Shown here: piece by piece, positions 16,184 through 25,161 of the stretch
Layout: each line of letters begins with the position of its first letter
How positions within the stretch are numbered: position 1 is the first letter of the stretch
Assembly (NCBI GenBank): GCA_016938685.1
Contig: JAFGUD010000313.1
Span: forward strand, 1 to 40,176
Reading direction: 5' to 3'
DNA length: 40,176 nucleotides
Origin: Bacteroidales bacterium
GTDB lineage: Bacteria; Bacteroidota; Bacteroidia; Bacteroidales; JAFGUD01
Made by a program: the position numbers and the translations under genes
The notes under the pieces: model-generated
The model's input: only the letters and a program-made list of their open reading frames with translations
The model's database searches: none
What the model was told of the DNA's origin: nothing

Positions 16184-16801
16184 ATGAAATTTATTTATCC
16201 GCCATATTTTATAAAAAAAATTTTCAAAAATTTCATTTGGGAAATAAAAACGAATGAGCGGAATATCTTTTTAACCTTTGATGATTGCAGTAGTAAAAAT
16301 TTAACTTATTGGGTGTTAGATACTCTAAGACAGTACAATATCAAAGCAACATTTTTCTGCACCGGAAAAAACATAGAAGGAACTAACATTATTAACGACA
16401 TTATTAAAGCAGGGCATAGAATAGGAAATCACAGCTATTCCCACTTGAATGGTTTTAAAAGCAAAATTGAAGAATATGTTTCAGATGTACAAAAAGCACA
16501 CAAGTTAATAAACAGTGATTTATACAGGCCACCTTATGGTAAAATTAAGCTCAGACAAGCTAAGTTATTAAGAGAAAGATATAAAATCGTTTTGTGGTCT
16601 GTAATTAGTTATGATTTTGATAAAAACACCACTCCAACAAAATGTTTTGAAAACATAAAAAAGAACACGAAGTCGGGTTCGATAATTGTCTTTCATACAA
16701 ATGAAAAAGCAAAAAAAAATGTTCAATATGCATTACCTGCAACTATTGAACATTTCTTAAACAAAGGATATTCTTTTGAATCTATACCTCTGAATCTATA
16801 A
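16184..16801 (+). CDS. NodB-type polysaccharide deacetylase
   Basis: The 205-residue protein is a single carbohydrate esterase 4 domain that would remove acetyl groups from N-acetylated glycans. The metal site is kept: Asp33/Asp34 in TFDDC and His83/His87 in GNHSYSH. RPPYGK and a late FHTNEKA segment are also present. The glycine that normally follows the Asp pair is Cys35, and the usual proline is Ser, a small departure in the first motif. There is no clear signal peptide, although residues 1-20 are hydrophobic and basic. The ATG at 16184 is preferred over an upstream TTG that overlaps the promoter. It converges with maf, and the last 20 bases of both genes overlap. Confidence 0.88.
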   Translation: MKFIYPPYFIKKIFKNFIWEIKTNERNIFLTFDDCSSKNLTYWVLDTLRQYNIKATFFCTGKNIEGTNIINDIIKAGHRIGNHSYSHLNGFKSKIEEYVSDVQKAHKLINSDLYRPPYGKIKLRQAKLLRERYKIVLWSVISYDFDKNTTPTKCFENIKKNTKSGSIIVFHTNEKAKKNVQYALPATIEHFLNKGYSFESIPLNL

Positions 16802-17384
16802 ATTTTTCAAGTTCTGAGTATAATCTCTGAACCGGTAAACCAACTACATTAAAATAAGAACCTTGAATTTTTTCAACTCCTATATAACCAATCCATTCTT
16901 GTATTCCATAAGCACCGGCTTTGTCATAAGGTTTATAATTTTCCACATAATAAACAATTTCTTTTTGAGAAAGGTTTTTAAACCACACCTCCGTTGAACA
17001 AAAAAAAGAATGCCTTTTTTGCTGGGTTGCAAGTGTAATTCCTGTGATTACCTCATGTTTTTTACCTGACAACATTTTCAGCATTATAATTGCTTCTTGT
17101 TTATCTTTAGGTTTTCCAAGAACTTGTTCATCAATCCAAACTATAGTATCTGCAGTAATCAACAATCTATCAGCAGACTTCAAAACAGACATGTAGGCAT
17201 CTGCCTTTTTATCAGAAAGATAAATTGGAATTTCTTCTTTGTAGTACACTGATGAATACTGTTCATCAACGTCTAACCTGGAAGCTATTAAAAAATCGAC
17301 ACCTAAATCTTTCAAAAGTTCCTGTCTTCTGGGAGATTGAGAAGCAAGGTAAACACTATATTTTTTTATTTTTTCCTGTAGCAT
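16782..17384 (-). CDS. maf: Maf/YhdE-family nucleoside triphosphate pyrophosphatase
   Basis: The 200-residue protein hydrolyses nucleotides such as dTTP, UTP or modified pyrimidine triphosphates and is linked to septum inhibition. It has the opening signature LASQSPRRQELL at residues 12-23, the ADTIVW segment and KPYDKAGAYGIQEW. The ATG at 17384 follows the TPR stop codon by 4 bases, so it is probably translated in the purN-TPR-maf operon; a TTG start at 17402 would overlap the TPR gene. Its 3' end overlaps that of the convergent deacetylase gene by 20 bases. Confidence 0.94.
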   Translation of the reverse strand: MLQEKIKKYSVYLASQSPRRQELLKDLGVDFLIASRLDVDEQYSSVYYKEEIPIYLSDKKADAYMSVLKSADRLLITADTIVWIDEQVLGKPKDKQEAIIMLKMLSGKKHEVITGITLATQQKRHSFFCSTEVWFKNLSQKEIVYYVENYKPYDKAGAYGIQEWIGYIGVEKIQGSYFNVVGLPVQRLYSELEKFIDSEV

Positions 17385-17388
17385 TAGT

Positions 17389-19038
17389 CTAATTTTTTCC
17401 AAAAAACAAATCTATATTAAAATACATTCCTCGTTTTGCACTTCGGTCCATATAATATAAAACATCATAATTATGTTTTTTACCACTAACAAGTGATTGT
17501 CCTGCAAAAGAATATTCATGAAATTTCATCACAGTATACTCGTCAGTAACAGAACTGACAATAAATGCGGTTTCTTCTGTTTCTCCGTTACCTGTACAAA
17601 TAATAGATTGCAGTAAACCATAATAAATAGTTAAATATTTTATAGAAAGGTCGGCTTTGCCAAGCATAAAATAAGAATTTGCAATATAAAAATAAGTAGC
17701 AATAGATGTTGGATGTTCTTCAATAAAAGATTTACCTATTCTAATACAATATTCATAATTTTCTTCTTCAAAAGCTTGTGATATTGCAGGATTAGAGTTG
17801 CTATATCCTGAAAAATCATCTTGTAATGCGCTACCATAATAAAACATAAAATATTCATCTAAACTCAACGAAGTAGGGTCATAATTAAATTTAGCCAACA
17901 ATTTTTGGTAGTAATATTTATTCTTTTTAGACCTGGAAAATTTGTTCATTTTGTCCATATTATCCTGATTCAAATCATGAAACTTCTCGTTCAAGTCGAG
18001 CATAGAAGAATCAGTATTAAGCCTAATCTTGCTATTGCATACAAAATAATAATATTCTGCCTCATCTGGTTTAAGCTGAATAGCCGCATTAAAAGCTAAC
18101 ATTGCATTATTATACTGACCGTCAAGATAATACACATATCCTTCGAGGTAATAAAACAAATCATTTTCAGGGTCATTTTCATGAGCATCATGAATGTAAA
18201 ACATTGTACTATCAATCATGCCCAAATTATAATAACCAATTACAGTATAGTAATGAAAATCAGCATCGTATTCTTTTTTTGCAAAAGGAAGAATAACTCT
18301 TAAAACATCACGATATTGAGAAAGAGAAGAATATATTTCTGCCTTAGCAAGAACAAAATCTTCATTTTTAGGTTCAATATCAAGAGCCTTATCAATTTCA
18401 AACATTGCGTCAGTAAATCTATAATCGGAGTAATAAATTTCAGCTCTAAGTTTATAATAATCAGCATCTTCGTCATTTTCAGCAATAGCAAGATTTACAT
18501 ACTTCAACGAAGAATCTAAAAAATCGGCTGAAAAATAAACGTACGAAATATAATAAAAAGCAGTCGCATTATTTGGTTCTATTTCAAGAGCTTTTTCAAA
18601 CATAGAAAGTGCGGTATCCAAACTTTCGTAATACATATAATTTATTCCTTCAAAAACAACATAAATAGCGGTATCAGGATTATACTTTTGAGCAAGCTTT
18701 ATTAAAGTCAAAGAAGTATCAACTTCACCTTCTAAAAAATAAATGTTTGACAAACTGGCATATGCTTCGGCATACTTAAAATTTATGTCGATAGCTTTAT
18801 ATAAAAGGGTTTTGGCTGAATCAACCTTATCGAGGTTAACCATACAATTTGACAGTTTATCCAAACCAACAAGGCTATTTTCATTAATTTTAAAAATTAG
18901 ATTATAAACATCGGCAGCTTCCTGATACTTTCCTGCGTCATAAAGACTGTCTCCTGTTATTATCAATTTACTTATTTCCTGTGAAAAGACGGATGAAAAA
19001 ACCGCCAGAAATAAAACTAGGCTAAAAATTTTCTTCAT
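17389..19038 (-). CDS. Exported tetratricopeptide-repeat protein
   Basis: The 549-residue protein has a signal peptide ending SSVFS before Q (residues 1-19). About ten 34-residue TPR units follow from roughly residue 28 to 340, for example DAGKYQEAADVYN and FEKALEIEPNNATAFY. A less repetitive C-terminal part, including another TPR-like stretch (YFYIANSYFMLGKADLSIKY), completes it. It probably acts as a periplasmic scaffold; no catalytic motif is visible. It sits 1 base after purN and 4 bases before maf in one unit. Most of the many acidic residues fall between repeats. Confidence 0.92.
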   Translation of the reverse strand: MKKIFSLVLFLAVFSSVFSQEISKLIITGDSLYDAGKYQEAADVYNLIFKINENSLVGLDKLSNCMVNLDKVDSAKTLLYKAIDINFKYAEAYASLSNIYFLEGEVDTSLTLIKLAQKYNPDTAIYVVFEGINYMYYESLDTALSMFEKALEIEPNNATAFYYISYVYFSADFLDSSLKYVNLAIAENDEDADYYKLRAEIYYSDYRFTDAMFEIDKALDIEPKNEDFVLAKAEIYSSLSQYRDVLRVILPFAKKEYDADFHYYTVIGYYNLGMIDSTMFYIHDAHENDPENDLFYYLEGYVYYLDGQYNNAMLAFNAAIQLKPDEAEYYYFVCNSKIRLNTDSSMLDLNEKFHDLNQDNMDKMNKFSRSKKNKYYYQKLLAKFNYDPTSLSLDEYFMFYYGSALQDDFSGYSNSNPAISQAFEEENYEYCIRIGKSFIEEHPTSIATYFYIANSYFMLGKADLSIKYLTIYYGLLQSIICTGNGETEETAFIVSSVTDEYTVMKFHEYSFAGQSLVSGKKHNYDVLYYMDRSAKRGMYFNIDLFFGKN

Positions 19039-19039
19039 A

Positions 19040-19612
19040 TTAGTTTATTTTAGATAAAATTTCTTCAATTATTTTTGGATAATATTCATATTCCAGACTA
19101 TGAACTTTTTTTGCAACATCTTCAAAAGAATCTGTTTCGGTTAACGAACACTCTGCCTGAAAAACAATTGCTCCTTCGTCATATTTTTCATTTACAAAAT
19201 GAATTGTTATTCCACTTTTCGATTCTTTATTTAGCACTACTGCTTTGTGAACATTATCTCCGTACATTCCTTTTCCTCCATATTTTGGTAATAAAGCCGG
19301 ATGAATATTTACAATTCTGTTTTGAAACTCGGTTATTACATTCAACGGAATTAAAAGCAAAAATCCTGCTAAAACAATAAAATTAATTTCCTTGTTTTTG
19401 AGAATTTCTAAAACTTTATCAGAATTATGTAATTCATCTTTTGAAATTATAAAAGCCTCCACTCCCATTTTTTTTGCCCTTTGCAACACATAAGCATTTT
19501 TGTTATTGGTTATAACAAGTTCAACCGAAACATTTGGATTATTTTTAAAATACTTAATAATATTTTCAGCATTACTACCAGAGCCAGAAGCAAAAATTGC
19601 AATTTTAAACAT
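19040..19612 (-). CDS. purN: Phosphoribosylglycinamide formyltransferase
   Basis: The 190-residue enzyme transfers a formyl group from 10-formyltetrahydrofolate to GAR in purine synthesis. It shows IFASGSGSNAENI at the start, the core NIHPALLPKYGGKGMYGDNVH with the catalytic His, and GITIHFVNEKYDEGAIVFQ. The ATG at 19612 is used because the preceding codon is TTG. It heads a tightly spaced operon with a TPR protein and maf. Homology to folate enzymes such as Fmt is weaker than to PurN. Confidence 0.97.
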   Translation of the reverse strand: MFKIAIFASGSGSNAENIIKYFKNNPNVSVELVITNNKNAYVLQRAKKMGVEAFIISKDELHNSDKVLEILKNKEINFIVLAGFLLLIPLNVITEFQNRIVNIHPALLPKYGGKGMYGDNVHKAVVLNKESKSGITIHFVNEKYDEGAIVFQAECSLTETDSFEDVAKKVHSLEYEYYPKIIEEILSKIN

Positions 19613-19672
19613 CAAAATTAGTTTTTTAATTTAGCTAATATGAAAAAATAATCAATATAAAACAAAAAAATA

Positions 19673-19698
19673 GAGATTAACAATTTTTGGTTAATCTC
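19673..19698 (-). terminator. Intrinsic terminator after the DUF4837 gene
   Basis: GAGATTAAC (19673-19681) pairs with GTTAATCTC (19690-19698) around an 8-base loop, and the minus strand runs on into CTATTTTTTTG. It lies 22 bases past the DUF4837 stop and separates that gene from purN. Confidence 0.75.
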
Positions 19699-19719
19699 CA
19701 TAAATAGTATTTATATAAT

Positions 19720-20709
19720 TTATTCAAGTATCTTCAAAGATCGAAGTACTGATTCTACCTGCCAAACATAAAGTTTTTTATTCTGTTTTCCGGCATAAAC
19801 ATAAGCTTCAACGGTTACAACCCTATTTCGTTTTTCATCTAGTACGCTAAAACTAACAAAAGGTCCTCCCATAAAATAATTTTCGGTGTACCATAAACCT
19901 CGCATCATAAAAGCATAATTTCCATTTAAAGTCATTTGCTCAGTAACAATAGGAGCACGAGTTTCTGTTTGCATATAAGTTCCGTTATTAGGTCCGGGTA
20001 CTTTTGACTTAGTTATTTGATTTCTTTTTTTAACTAAATAATCTAAAGTAAATGTATTACTGTCGACATAGGGGTAATCGTAAATTAAAATTCCCTGGCT
20101 AGAAATATCTGTTTCTCTTGAAATCCAACAAAAATGATCGTCCAAAACATCAACGTGATATTCATTTGGGATAGCCAAATAAATATTATATTTCTCCTCA
20201 ACATTTCTTTTTGCAACATCATTTTGAAAACTAGAATAAGCTCTCTGATAACGTTTCATTTCTTCTTTAAAAATATTCTTCAAAACACCATCAATATTTT
20301 TTTCCCATAAATCAATAAACGCGGTATCATTAGGCGCATAAAAATGGTAAACTAATTGAGAATTAGCCCATTTATCAATAGTTAACGTCAATTTTTTTTC
20401 AGGGTGTTGAGAACTGACATTTATAAAAATTATATTCCTATGAGATTTAAATATATTCTGAAAAGCATCATGAGGAATTTGAACAACATCAAAAGTTGCT
20501 TCATCTTGAGGTAACACATCAAATGGTTTAGCAAGCGCATAATAAATAGTATCACCAACATGCCCTTCCCATAAATTATCTTGAATTACAACAATTATTT
20601 CTCCGGCCTTTCCTGTTGCATTTGGTTTCACCGGATTACTATTTTCATAAAAATTACAAGAATAAAAAAACAGCGTTAAAAATGAAGTTAATATTAAATA
20701 TTTTTGCAT
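19720..20709 (-). CDS. DUF4837-family lipoprotein
   Basis: The protein has 329 residues from the ATG at 20709. It begins with a lipoprotein signal peptide (MQKYLILTSFLTLFFYSC, Cys18). The body shows the family pattern KAGEIIVVIQDNLWEG, PQDEATFDVVQIP, IIFINVS, a central YNIYLAIPNEYHVD and RGLWYTENYFMGGPFVSF. This is the Bacteroidota-restricted DUF4837 family, whose role is unknown. A longer start at 20769 would lose the lipobox position. It has its own -7 box (20736-20743) and its own terminator, so it is a single-gene unit between rseP and purN. Confidence 0.9.
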   Translation of the reverse strand: MQKYLILTSFLTLFFYSCNFYENSNPVKPNATGKAGEIIVVIQDNLWEGHVGDTIYYALAKPFDVLPQDEATFDVVQIPHDAFQNIFKSHRNIIFINVSSQHPEKKLTLTIDKWANSQLVYHFYAPNDTAFIDLWEKNIDGVLKNIFKEEMKRYQRAYSSFQNDVAKRNVEEKYNIYLAIPNEYHVDVLDDHFCWISRETDISSQGILIYDYPYVDSNTFTLDYLVKKRNQITKSKVPGPNNGTYMQTETRAPIVTEQMTLNGNYAFMMRGLWYTENYFMGGPFVSFSVLDEKRNRVVTVEAYVYAGKQNKKLYVWQVESVLRSLKILE

Positions 20710-20735
20710 AAAATTAGGTTTAATGTTTCTTTTTT

Positions 20736-20743
20736 CAAAGATA
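20736..20743 (-). promoter_or_regulatory. Candidate -7 promoter element for DUF4837
   Basis: The minus strand reads TATCTTTG, an exact TAnnTTTG match 27 bases before the ATG at 20709. It lies just after the rseP terminator and overlaps the longer alternative reading frame. Confidence 0.5.
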
Positions 20744-20760
20744 TTAGAAATAAAAAACAA

Positions 20761-20779
20761 ATGCCACATAAAGTGGCAT
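20761..20779 (-). terminator. Intrinsic terminator after rseP
   Basis: ATGCCAC (20761-20767) pairs with GTGGCAT (20773-20779) around a 5-base loop. On the minus strand it continues into TTGTTTTTTA. It lies 9 bases past the rseP stop. Confidence 0.7.
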
Positions 20780-20787
20780 AAAAAAGG

Positions 20788-22104
20788 TTAAAAAACGTAA
20801 TTTATAAAGTCATTGCCAAGTGCTAAAACAATTAAAGCCAGCAATAAAACCATCCCAACTATTTGCGCACGTTCAAGGAATTTATCACTTGGTTTTTTTC
20901 CAACTATCATTTCATAGAGAGTAAACATCACATGTCCACCATCAAGAGCAGGAATAGGAAAAAGATTAACAACCCCTAACATTATTGATAATAAAGCTGT
21001 CATGGTCCAAAAATGACGCCAATCCCACTTTTTCGGAAATAATTTTCCAATTGTTATAAAACTTCCAACCGACTTATATGCTTTTGTTTTTGGAGTAAAA
21101 ACTAATTTTAGTTGTTTTAAATAATAATCAACTTCTCTAAAAGTTTTTTTAACACCAGCAGGGAAAGCCTGAGCTAAAGTATATTCAACAGAATCAATAT
21201 GATAAAATAAGGGTATAGAATCATTAAGCTCAACACCTATCATTGTTGATTCAGGCACTACCATATTAAAAATAAAGGTGTCTTTTTCATTCCTTAACAC
21301 AGTTAATTCAACTTCATTATTTTTAGAACTGATAATTTCTGTTCTAATTTCATCCATAAACTGCATTTCTTCACCATTAACTGCAATTACCTTATCGTTA
21401 ATCATCAAACCGGCATCTTTTGCAACAGAAGTATCCGCAAAATTTTTAACAATAAATGGAAATCTTGGACTGAAAAAAGGTCCATTCCTTAATATTTGGG
21501 AAATTTGTTTTTTGGATATTTCTATTGTAACTTCTTTGCCATTTCTATCGACTGTCATTTGTCTAGGAGAAGTTAATATTAAGTCAATATATGCATCTTC
21601 CATACTTTCTGCAATATTTCCATTGACAGAAACAATTTTATCTCCGGTTTGTAAACCAAACTCCATTCCAAGCGAATCAACAACAATTCCGTATTTATTA
21701 ACCTCATCAACAGACAATTTTTGTTCGCCCCATACAGCTAAAACACTTATGTAAATAACAAAAGCAAGAATAAAATTTACTAAAACACCGCCAATCATAA
21801 TAAGAAGACGTTGCCATGCGGGTTTTGAACGAAATTCCCAAGGTTGAGGAGGAAGTTTCATAGCTTCTTTATCCATTGATTCATCAATCATTCCGGCTAT
21901 TTTTACATATCCTCCAAGAGGTAGCCAACCTAAACCGTATTCAGTTTCACCTTTTTTAAATTTAAAAATAGAAAACCAAGGATTAAAAAAAAGATAAAAT
22001 TTTTCAACTCTGGTTTTAAATATTTTAGCAAAAGTAAAATGACCTAATTCATGAAAGAAAACTAAAATCGAAAGACTTAAAAGTAATTGTGCTACTTGTA
22101 TCAT
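20788..22104 (-). CDS. rseP: Site-2 intramembrane zinc protease RseP
   Basis: The 438-residue membrane protease cuts anti-sigma factors or other single-pass proteins within the membrane. The zinc motif HELGH is at residues 18-22 and the second metal motif FPIPALDGGH lies near the C-terminus. GWLPLGGYVK follows the first helix and two PDZ-like regions occupy the middle. The ATG at 22104 is chosen since it places HELGH at the usual position and a -7 box at 22131 precedes it; an in-frame start at 22152 would include the promoter. It has its own terminator, so it appears to be transcribed alone. dxr, its frequent neighbour, is absent here. Confidence 0.96.
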   Translation of the reverse strand: MIQVAQLLLSLSILVFFHELGHFTFAKIFKTRVEKFYLFFNPWFSIFKFKKGETEYGLGWLPLGGYVKIAGMIDESMDKEAMKLPPQPWEFRSKPAWQRLLIMIGGVLVNFILAFVIYISVLAVWGEQKLSVDEVNKYGIVVDSLGMEFGLQTGDKIVSVNGNIAESMEDAYIDLILTSPRQMTVDRNGKEVTIEISKKQISQILRNGPFFSPRFPFIVKNFADTSVAKDAGLMINDKVIAVNGEEMQFMDEIRTEIISSKNNEVELTVLRNEKDTFIFNMVVPESTMIGVELNDSIPLFYHIDSVEYTLAQAFPAGVKKTFREVDYYLKQLKLVFTPKTKAYKSVGSFITIGKLFPKKWDWRHFWTMTALLSIMLGVVNLFPIPALDGGHVMFTLYEMIVGKKPSDKFLERAQIVGMVLLLALIVLALGNDFINYVF

Positions 22105-22130
22105 CAAATATATTTTTAAAATTTCGGGTG

Positions 22131-22138
22131 CAAATATA
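22131..22138 (-). promoter_or_regulatory. Candidate -7 promoter element for rseP
   Basis: The minus strand reads TATATTTG, an exact TAnnTTTG match 27 bases before the chosen rseP start. It lies within the longer alternative frame and so supports the shorter one. Confidence 0.5.
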
Positions 22139-22203
22139 AAAATATTTTGCAATCCAGAATCAGCTTAATAGTATCAACCTGATAATAATGTTGCTTAATT
22201 AAA

Positions 22204-22247
22204 GAATATTAAGGAATTTAAAATATTTTAAAAAAACCTTAATATTC
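22204..22247. repeat. Nested inverted repeat at the 3' end of the guanine deaminase gene
   Basis: GAATATTAAGG (22204-22214) pairs with CCTTAATATTC (22237-22247), an 11-bp perfect inverted repeat. Between the arms is a further 16-base palindrome TTTAAAATATTTTAAA. The right arm contains the last two codons and the stop of the deaminase gene. It may act as a terminator or 3' stabilising hairpin, but a T-run does not directly follow. Confidence 0.6.
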
Positions 22248-22709
22248 GATTTTATCTTCTTTATTTTGCCAGGATTCAAAAGCCTTAATTGCGCTTTCCC
22301 GCATCATTTGAGAAGTTTTTACCTTTCGAAGTTCGTATGGAGTAGCGATTTCTTCGTAAATAAAAGAATCGTCAAAGCCAATTTTTTTTGCATCAGCCTT
22401 GGTATTTGCAAAATACAATTTGTCTATATGCGCCCAATATATTGCGCCCAAGCACATAGGACATGGTTCGCAAGACGAATAAATTTCGCATCCTGTTAAA
22501 TCAAAAGTACCAAGTTTTTGGGTAGCTAACCTGATTGCATTTACTTCGGCATGTGCAGTAGGGTCGTTATCAGAAGTTACGCTATTAGAACTGGCGGCAA
22601 TTACGTCACCATCTTTTACTATAACTGCGCCAAAAGGACCTCCTCCATTTTTAACACTTTCTAATGACAAATCTATTGCCTTTTGCATGTAAATTTCCTT
22701 ATCGTTCAT
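22239..22709 (-). CDS. guaD: Guanine deaminase (nucleoside deaminase family)
   Basis: The 156-residue protein is a zinc-dependent cytidine-deaminase-fold enzyme. Zinc ligands are His53 (in TAHAE, with catalytic Glu55) and Cys83/Cys86 (in SCEPCPMCLGAIYWA). Length, GFDDSFIYEEI and the C-terminal DKIEY end closely match the Bacillus GuaD type, which converts guanine to xanthine in purine salvage. tRNA adenosine deaminase TadA is the main alternative, but its usual C-terminal pattern is missing. Two tandem -7 boxes lie upstream, and the gene is transcribed away from ctpA. Confidence 0.9.
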   Translation of the reverse strand: MNDKEIYMQKAIDLSLESVKNGGGPFGAVIVKDGDVIAASSNSVTSDNDPTAHAEVNAIRLATQKLGTFDLTGCEIYSSCEPCPMCLGAIYWAHIDKLYFANTKADAKKIGFDDSFIYEEIATPYELRKVKTSQMMRESAIKAFESWQNKEDKIEY

Positions 22710-22729
22710 TTTTAGGTTTTTTAAAATTT

Positions 22730-22745
22730 CAAACTTACAAATTTA
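22730..22745 (-). promoter_or_regulatory. Two tandem candidate -7 elements for guaD
   Basis: The minus strand reads TAAATTTG (22745-22738) immediately followed by TAAGTTTG (22737-22730). Both match TAnnTTTG exactly, 21-36 bases before the start codon. No clear -33 TTTG accompanies either. Confidence 0.4.
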
Positions 22746-22846
22746 AAAATAAAATAGAATCTTTTGCAGATGGTTTTGTATTTTTACAAAATTAAAAATT
22801 AAAAGACAAAAAACATAAAATCTATACTCATTAAAAAAACAATAAA

Positions 22847-24469
22847 ATGAAAAAACTAAAAAGGTTATTAGTACTAATACTTGCAATCACTTTAATTGCA
22901 GGAGTAGGATATAAAATAACAGACGATGGTGACGATTTTGAACTACTGAAGAATCTCGAAATTTATCACAATGTATTAAAACAATTACGTATTAATTATG
23001 TAGACGAGATAGACACAAGGCAAATAATAACACAAAGTATTGACAAAATGCTAGAAAATCTAGATCCTTATACAGTATATTACCCTGAGGCAGAAATTGA
23101 ATCAATACGATTATTATCAGAAGCACAATACGTTGGAGTTGGTATTTCAATTGACACTTTTAAAAACAATATTTATATTACTGATATTGAAAATAAAAGC
23201 TCAGCCAACAAGCAAGGATTACAAATTGGGGATATTATAACCGCAGTCAATGACATAAAAACTAACGATAAATCTTTGTCTGATTTCGACAGGCTACTAT
23301 CCGGACAAGCAAATACAACGGTAAATTTAACAATAAAACGTGGAGAAACGGAAAAAATCTACTCATTAAAAAGAGAAAACATAGAATTACCAGTTGTTTC
23401 ATTAGTAGAAAAAATAGATAATTTTGGATATATAAAACTTGAAACCTTTTCAGATAAATCAGCTTCAGAATTTAAAGCAGCACTAATTACTCTCAAAAAA
23501 CAAAAAATTGAAGGACTGATAATTGACCTAAGAGACAATCCGGGAGGCTTATTAGATCAAGCTGTGAAAATTGTAAATTTATTTATAGACAAAGATATGC
23601 TTGTTGTTACATCCAAAGGAAAATGCGAAAATTCAAATGGGAGTTTTTTCACAACAGAAAAACCAATAGACAAAGACATCCCTATAATAGTGTTAGTAAA
23701 CAGCCATTCTGCATCAGCCTCGGAAATAGTAGCAGGTGCTCTACAAGACTACGACAGAGCAATAATTATTGGAGAACAAACATACGGCAAAGGATTGGTG
23801 CAAAGAATATTTGATGTTGGGTACAATTCAAAAATAAAAATCACTATTTCTAAATATTATATTCCAAGCGGAAGATGTATACAAGCAATTGATTATTCAG
23901 GCAATGACGCAAAAAATGTAAATATAAGCGACACTAAATTTTACACAACAAATGGAAGAATTGTATACGAAGGAATAGGAATTGTTCCAGACATTTTAAT
24001 AGAAAGTGACACTTTACCTGAAATAATACAAACCCTTAATAAGAAACATTTTATATTTCTATTTACTAACAATTATTACCAGACTCTCGATACCTCAAAA
24101 ATTGAAGTTGCTCAAAAGATAAGCTTTCAAGACAAAGAAAATTTCATCAACTATTTAAAAGTAAACAATTTTTTTGAAACAACAGATGAAATAAGGAATA
24201 TCAAAGAAATAGAAAAATCAATGAAAGGAAATAACGTGGTTGAAGCTCAACTTCTGGAAACTAAATCGCTTATAATTAAAGAAATAGAAAAACAAATAAC
24301 AAACAACTTCAAATATATCAACATTTTAGTTTCAAAACAGATAGTTAAAAGAAAATATTTGCATAAAGGCGAAATTATGTTTTCTCTAACCCACGATCAA
24401 GAAATAAAAAAAGCTAAGTTCTACTTATCAAATTTTAAAGAATACGAATCAATTTTGAAGAAAAAATAG
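22847..24469 (+). CDS. C-terminal processing peptidase (S41 family)
   Basis: The 540-residue exported serine protease has an N-terminal signal anchor (residues 6-22). A PDZ domain at about residues 85-180 includes YVGVGI and GLQIGDIITAVND, and the S41 catalytic domain shows LRDNPGGLL, NSHSASASEIVAGALQD and TYGKGLVQ. The Ser/Lys dyad is Ser290/Lys315, separated by 25 residues as in E. coli Tsp. It would degrade or trim periplasmic proteins from the C-terminus. It is preceded by a near-consensus -7 box (TATTTTTA at 22779) and stands as a single plus-strand gene. Confidence 0.95.
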   Translation: MKKLKRLLVLILAITLIAGVGYKITDDGDDFELLKNLEIYHNVLKQLRINYVDEIDTRQIITQSIDKMLENLDPYTVYYPEAEIESIRLLSEAQYVGVGISIDTFKNNIYITDIENKSSANKQGLQIGDIITAVNDIKTNDKSLSDFDRLLSGQANTTVNLTIKRGETEKIYSLKRENIELPVVSLVEKIDNFGYIKLETFSDKSASEFKAALITLKKQKIEGLIIDLRDNPGGLLDQAVKIVNLFIDKDMLVVTSKGKCENSNGSFFTTEKPIDKDIPIIVLVNSHSASASEIVAGALQDYDRAIIIGEQTYGKGLVQRIFDVGYNSKIKITISKYYIPSGRCIQAIDYSGNDAKNVNISDTKFYTTNGRIVYEGIGIVPDILIESDTLPEIIQTLNKKHFIFLFTNNYYQTLDTSKIEVAQKISFQDKENFINYLKVNNFFETTDEIRNIKEIEKSMKGNNVVEAQLLETKSLIIKEIEKQITNNFKYINILVSKQIVKRKYLHKGEIMFSLTHDQEIKKAKFYLSNFKEYESILKKK

Positions 24470-24487
24470 CCAAAACTCTTATTCTAA

Positions 24488-24512
24488 TTTTATTTTTTAA
24501 AAAAAAATAAAA
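24488..24512 (+). terminator. Weak AT-only hairpin after the S41 protease
   Basis: TTTTATTTTTT (24488-24498) can pair with AAAAAATAAAA (24502-24512). The stem has no G/C pair, so termination here is doubtful. It lies 19 bases past the stop codon. Confidence 0.25.
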
Positions 24513-24641
24513 TAAAAGTAAGATTAAATTAAAACTTGAAATTAAATAATTTTAATTACTATTAAACAGTAATTTGAAAAATAAATAAAATAAAGAATTA
24601 ATGATTTAGTTAAACTATAATTTAAAAATAATAACTTAAAG

Positions 24642-24674
24642 TTGCTATTTATTTAAAATTTGTTTCTATATTTG
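24642..24674 (+). promoter_or_regulatory. Candidate promoter of the 24737 gene
   Basis: TTG at 24642-24644 is followed after 22 bases by TATATTTG (24667-24674), an exact -7 match. The spacing fits Bacteroidota promoters. The ATG at 24737 follows 62 bases downstream. Confidence 0.5.
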
Positions 24675-24736
24675 TCAATGAAAACTTTGACAGAAGTAAA
24701 AACAGTTTGTCATTAAGTAAAAAAAATGTCTATTTA

Positions 24737-25102
24737 ATGAAAGCAAAATGGCACATATTATTAATCTTAATGCTAACGGTAACGGCGTTCAATTATAACA
24801 ACACTTATAGTTTTTCTGCGCCATCTATAAAAGTTTCAAAAATTAAAATAGAAAAAGAAAACGTTCTTTGCTTACAAATAAACATATCTTCTATAGATTA
24901 TATCGAATCTCTAATTGTAGAATCAGAAACCGGAGAATTCAAAAACAAACGAGTATTTGTTTTTGAAAAGAAGACAAGAAGAGCAAGTGTTACTTATTAT
25001 TATTATGGAAATTATGAAGACAATTTAAAATTTTCTCTAAAATTTACAGATAGCTTGAAAAATCGAGATTACGAGAAAATTTTAAACATAAATAATATTT
25101 AA
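24737..25102 (+). CDS. Small secreted protein of unknown function
   Basis: The 121-residue protein has a signal peptide (MKAKWHILLILMLTVTAFNY, with cleavage probably soon after). The mature part is small and rich in Lys, Ser and beta-prone residues, with a Tyr run YYYYGNY near residue 88. No domain was recognised. The frame is open to a TTG at 24707, but the ATG at 24737 gives the signal peptide. A plausible full promoter precedes it, and the gap to the SiaC gene is 59 bases. It could be a small periplasmic or surface protein. Confidence 0.65.
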   Translation: MKAKWHILLILMLTVTAFNYNNTYSFSAPSIKVSKIKIEKENVLCLQINISSIDYIESLIVESETGEFKNKRVFVFEKKTRRASVTYYYYGNYEDNLKFSLKFTDSLKNRDYEKILNINNI

Positions 25103-25161
25103 GAAAAGCTTGTTTTACATTTTAGCACGGTTTTTGTATTTTTTGAAAGAAAATTAGAAAA

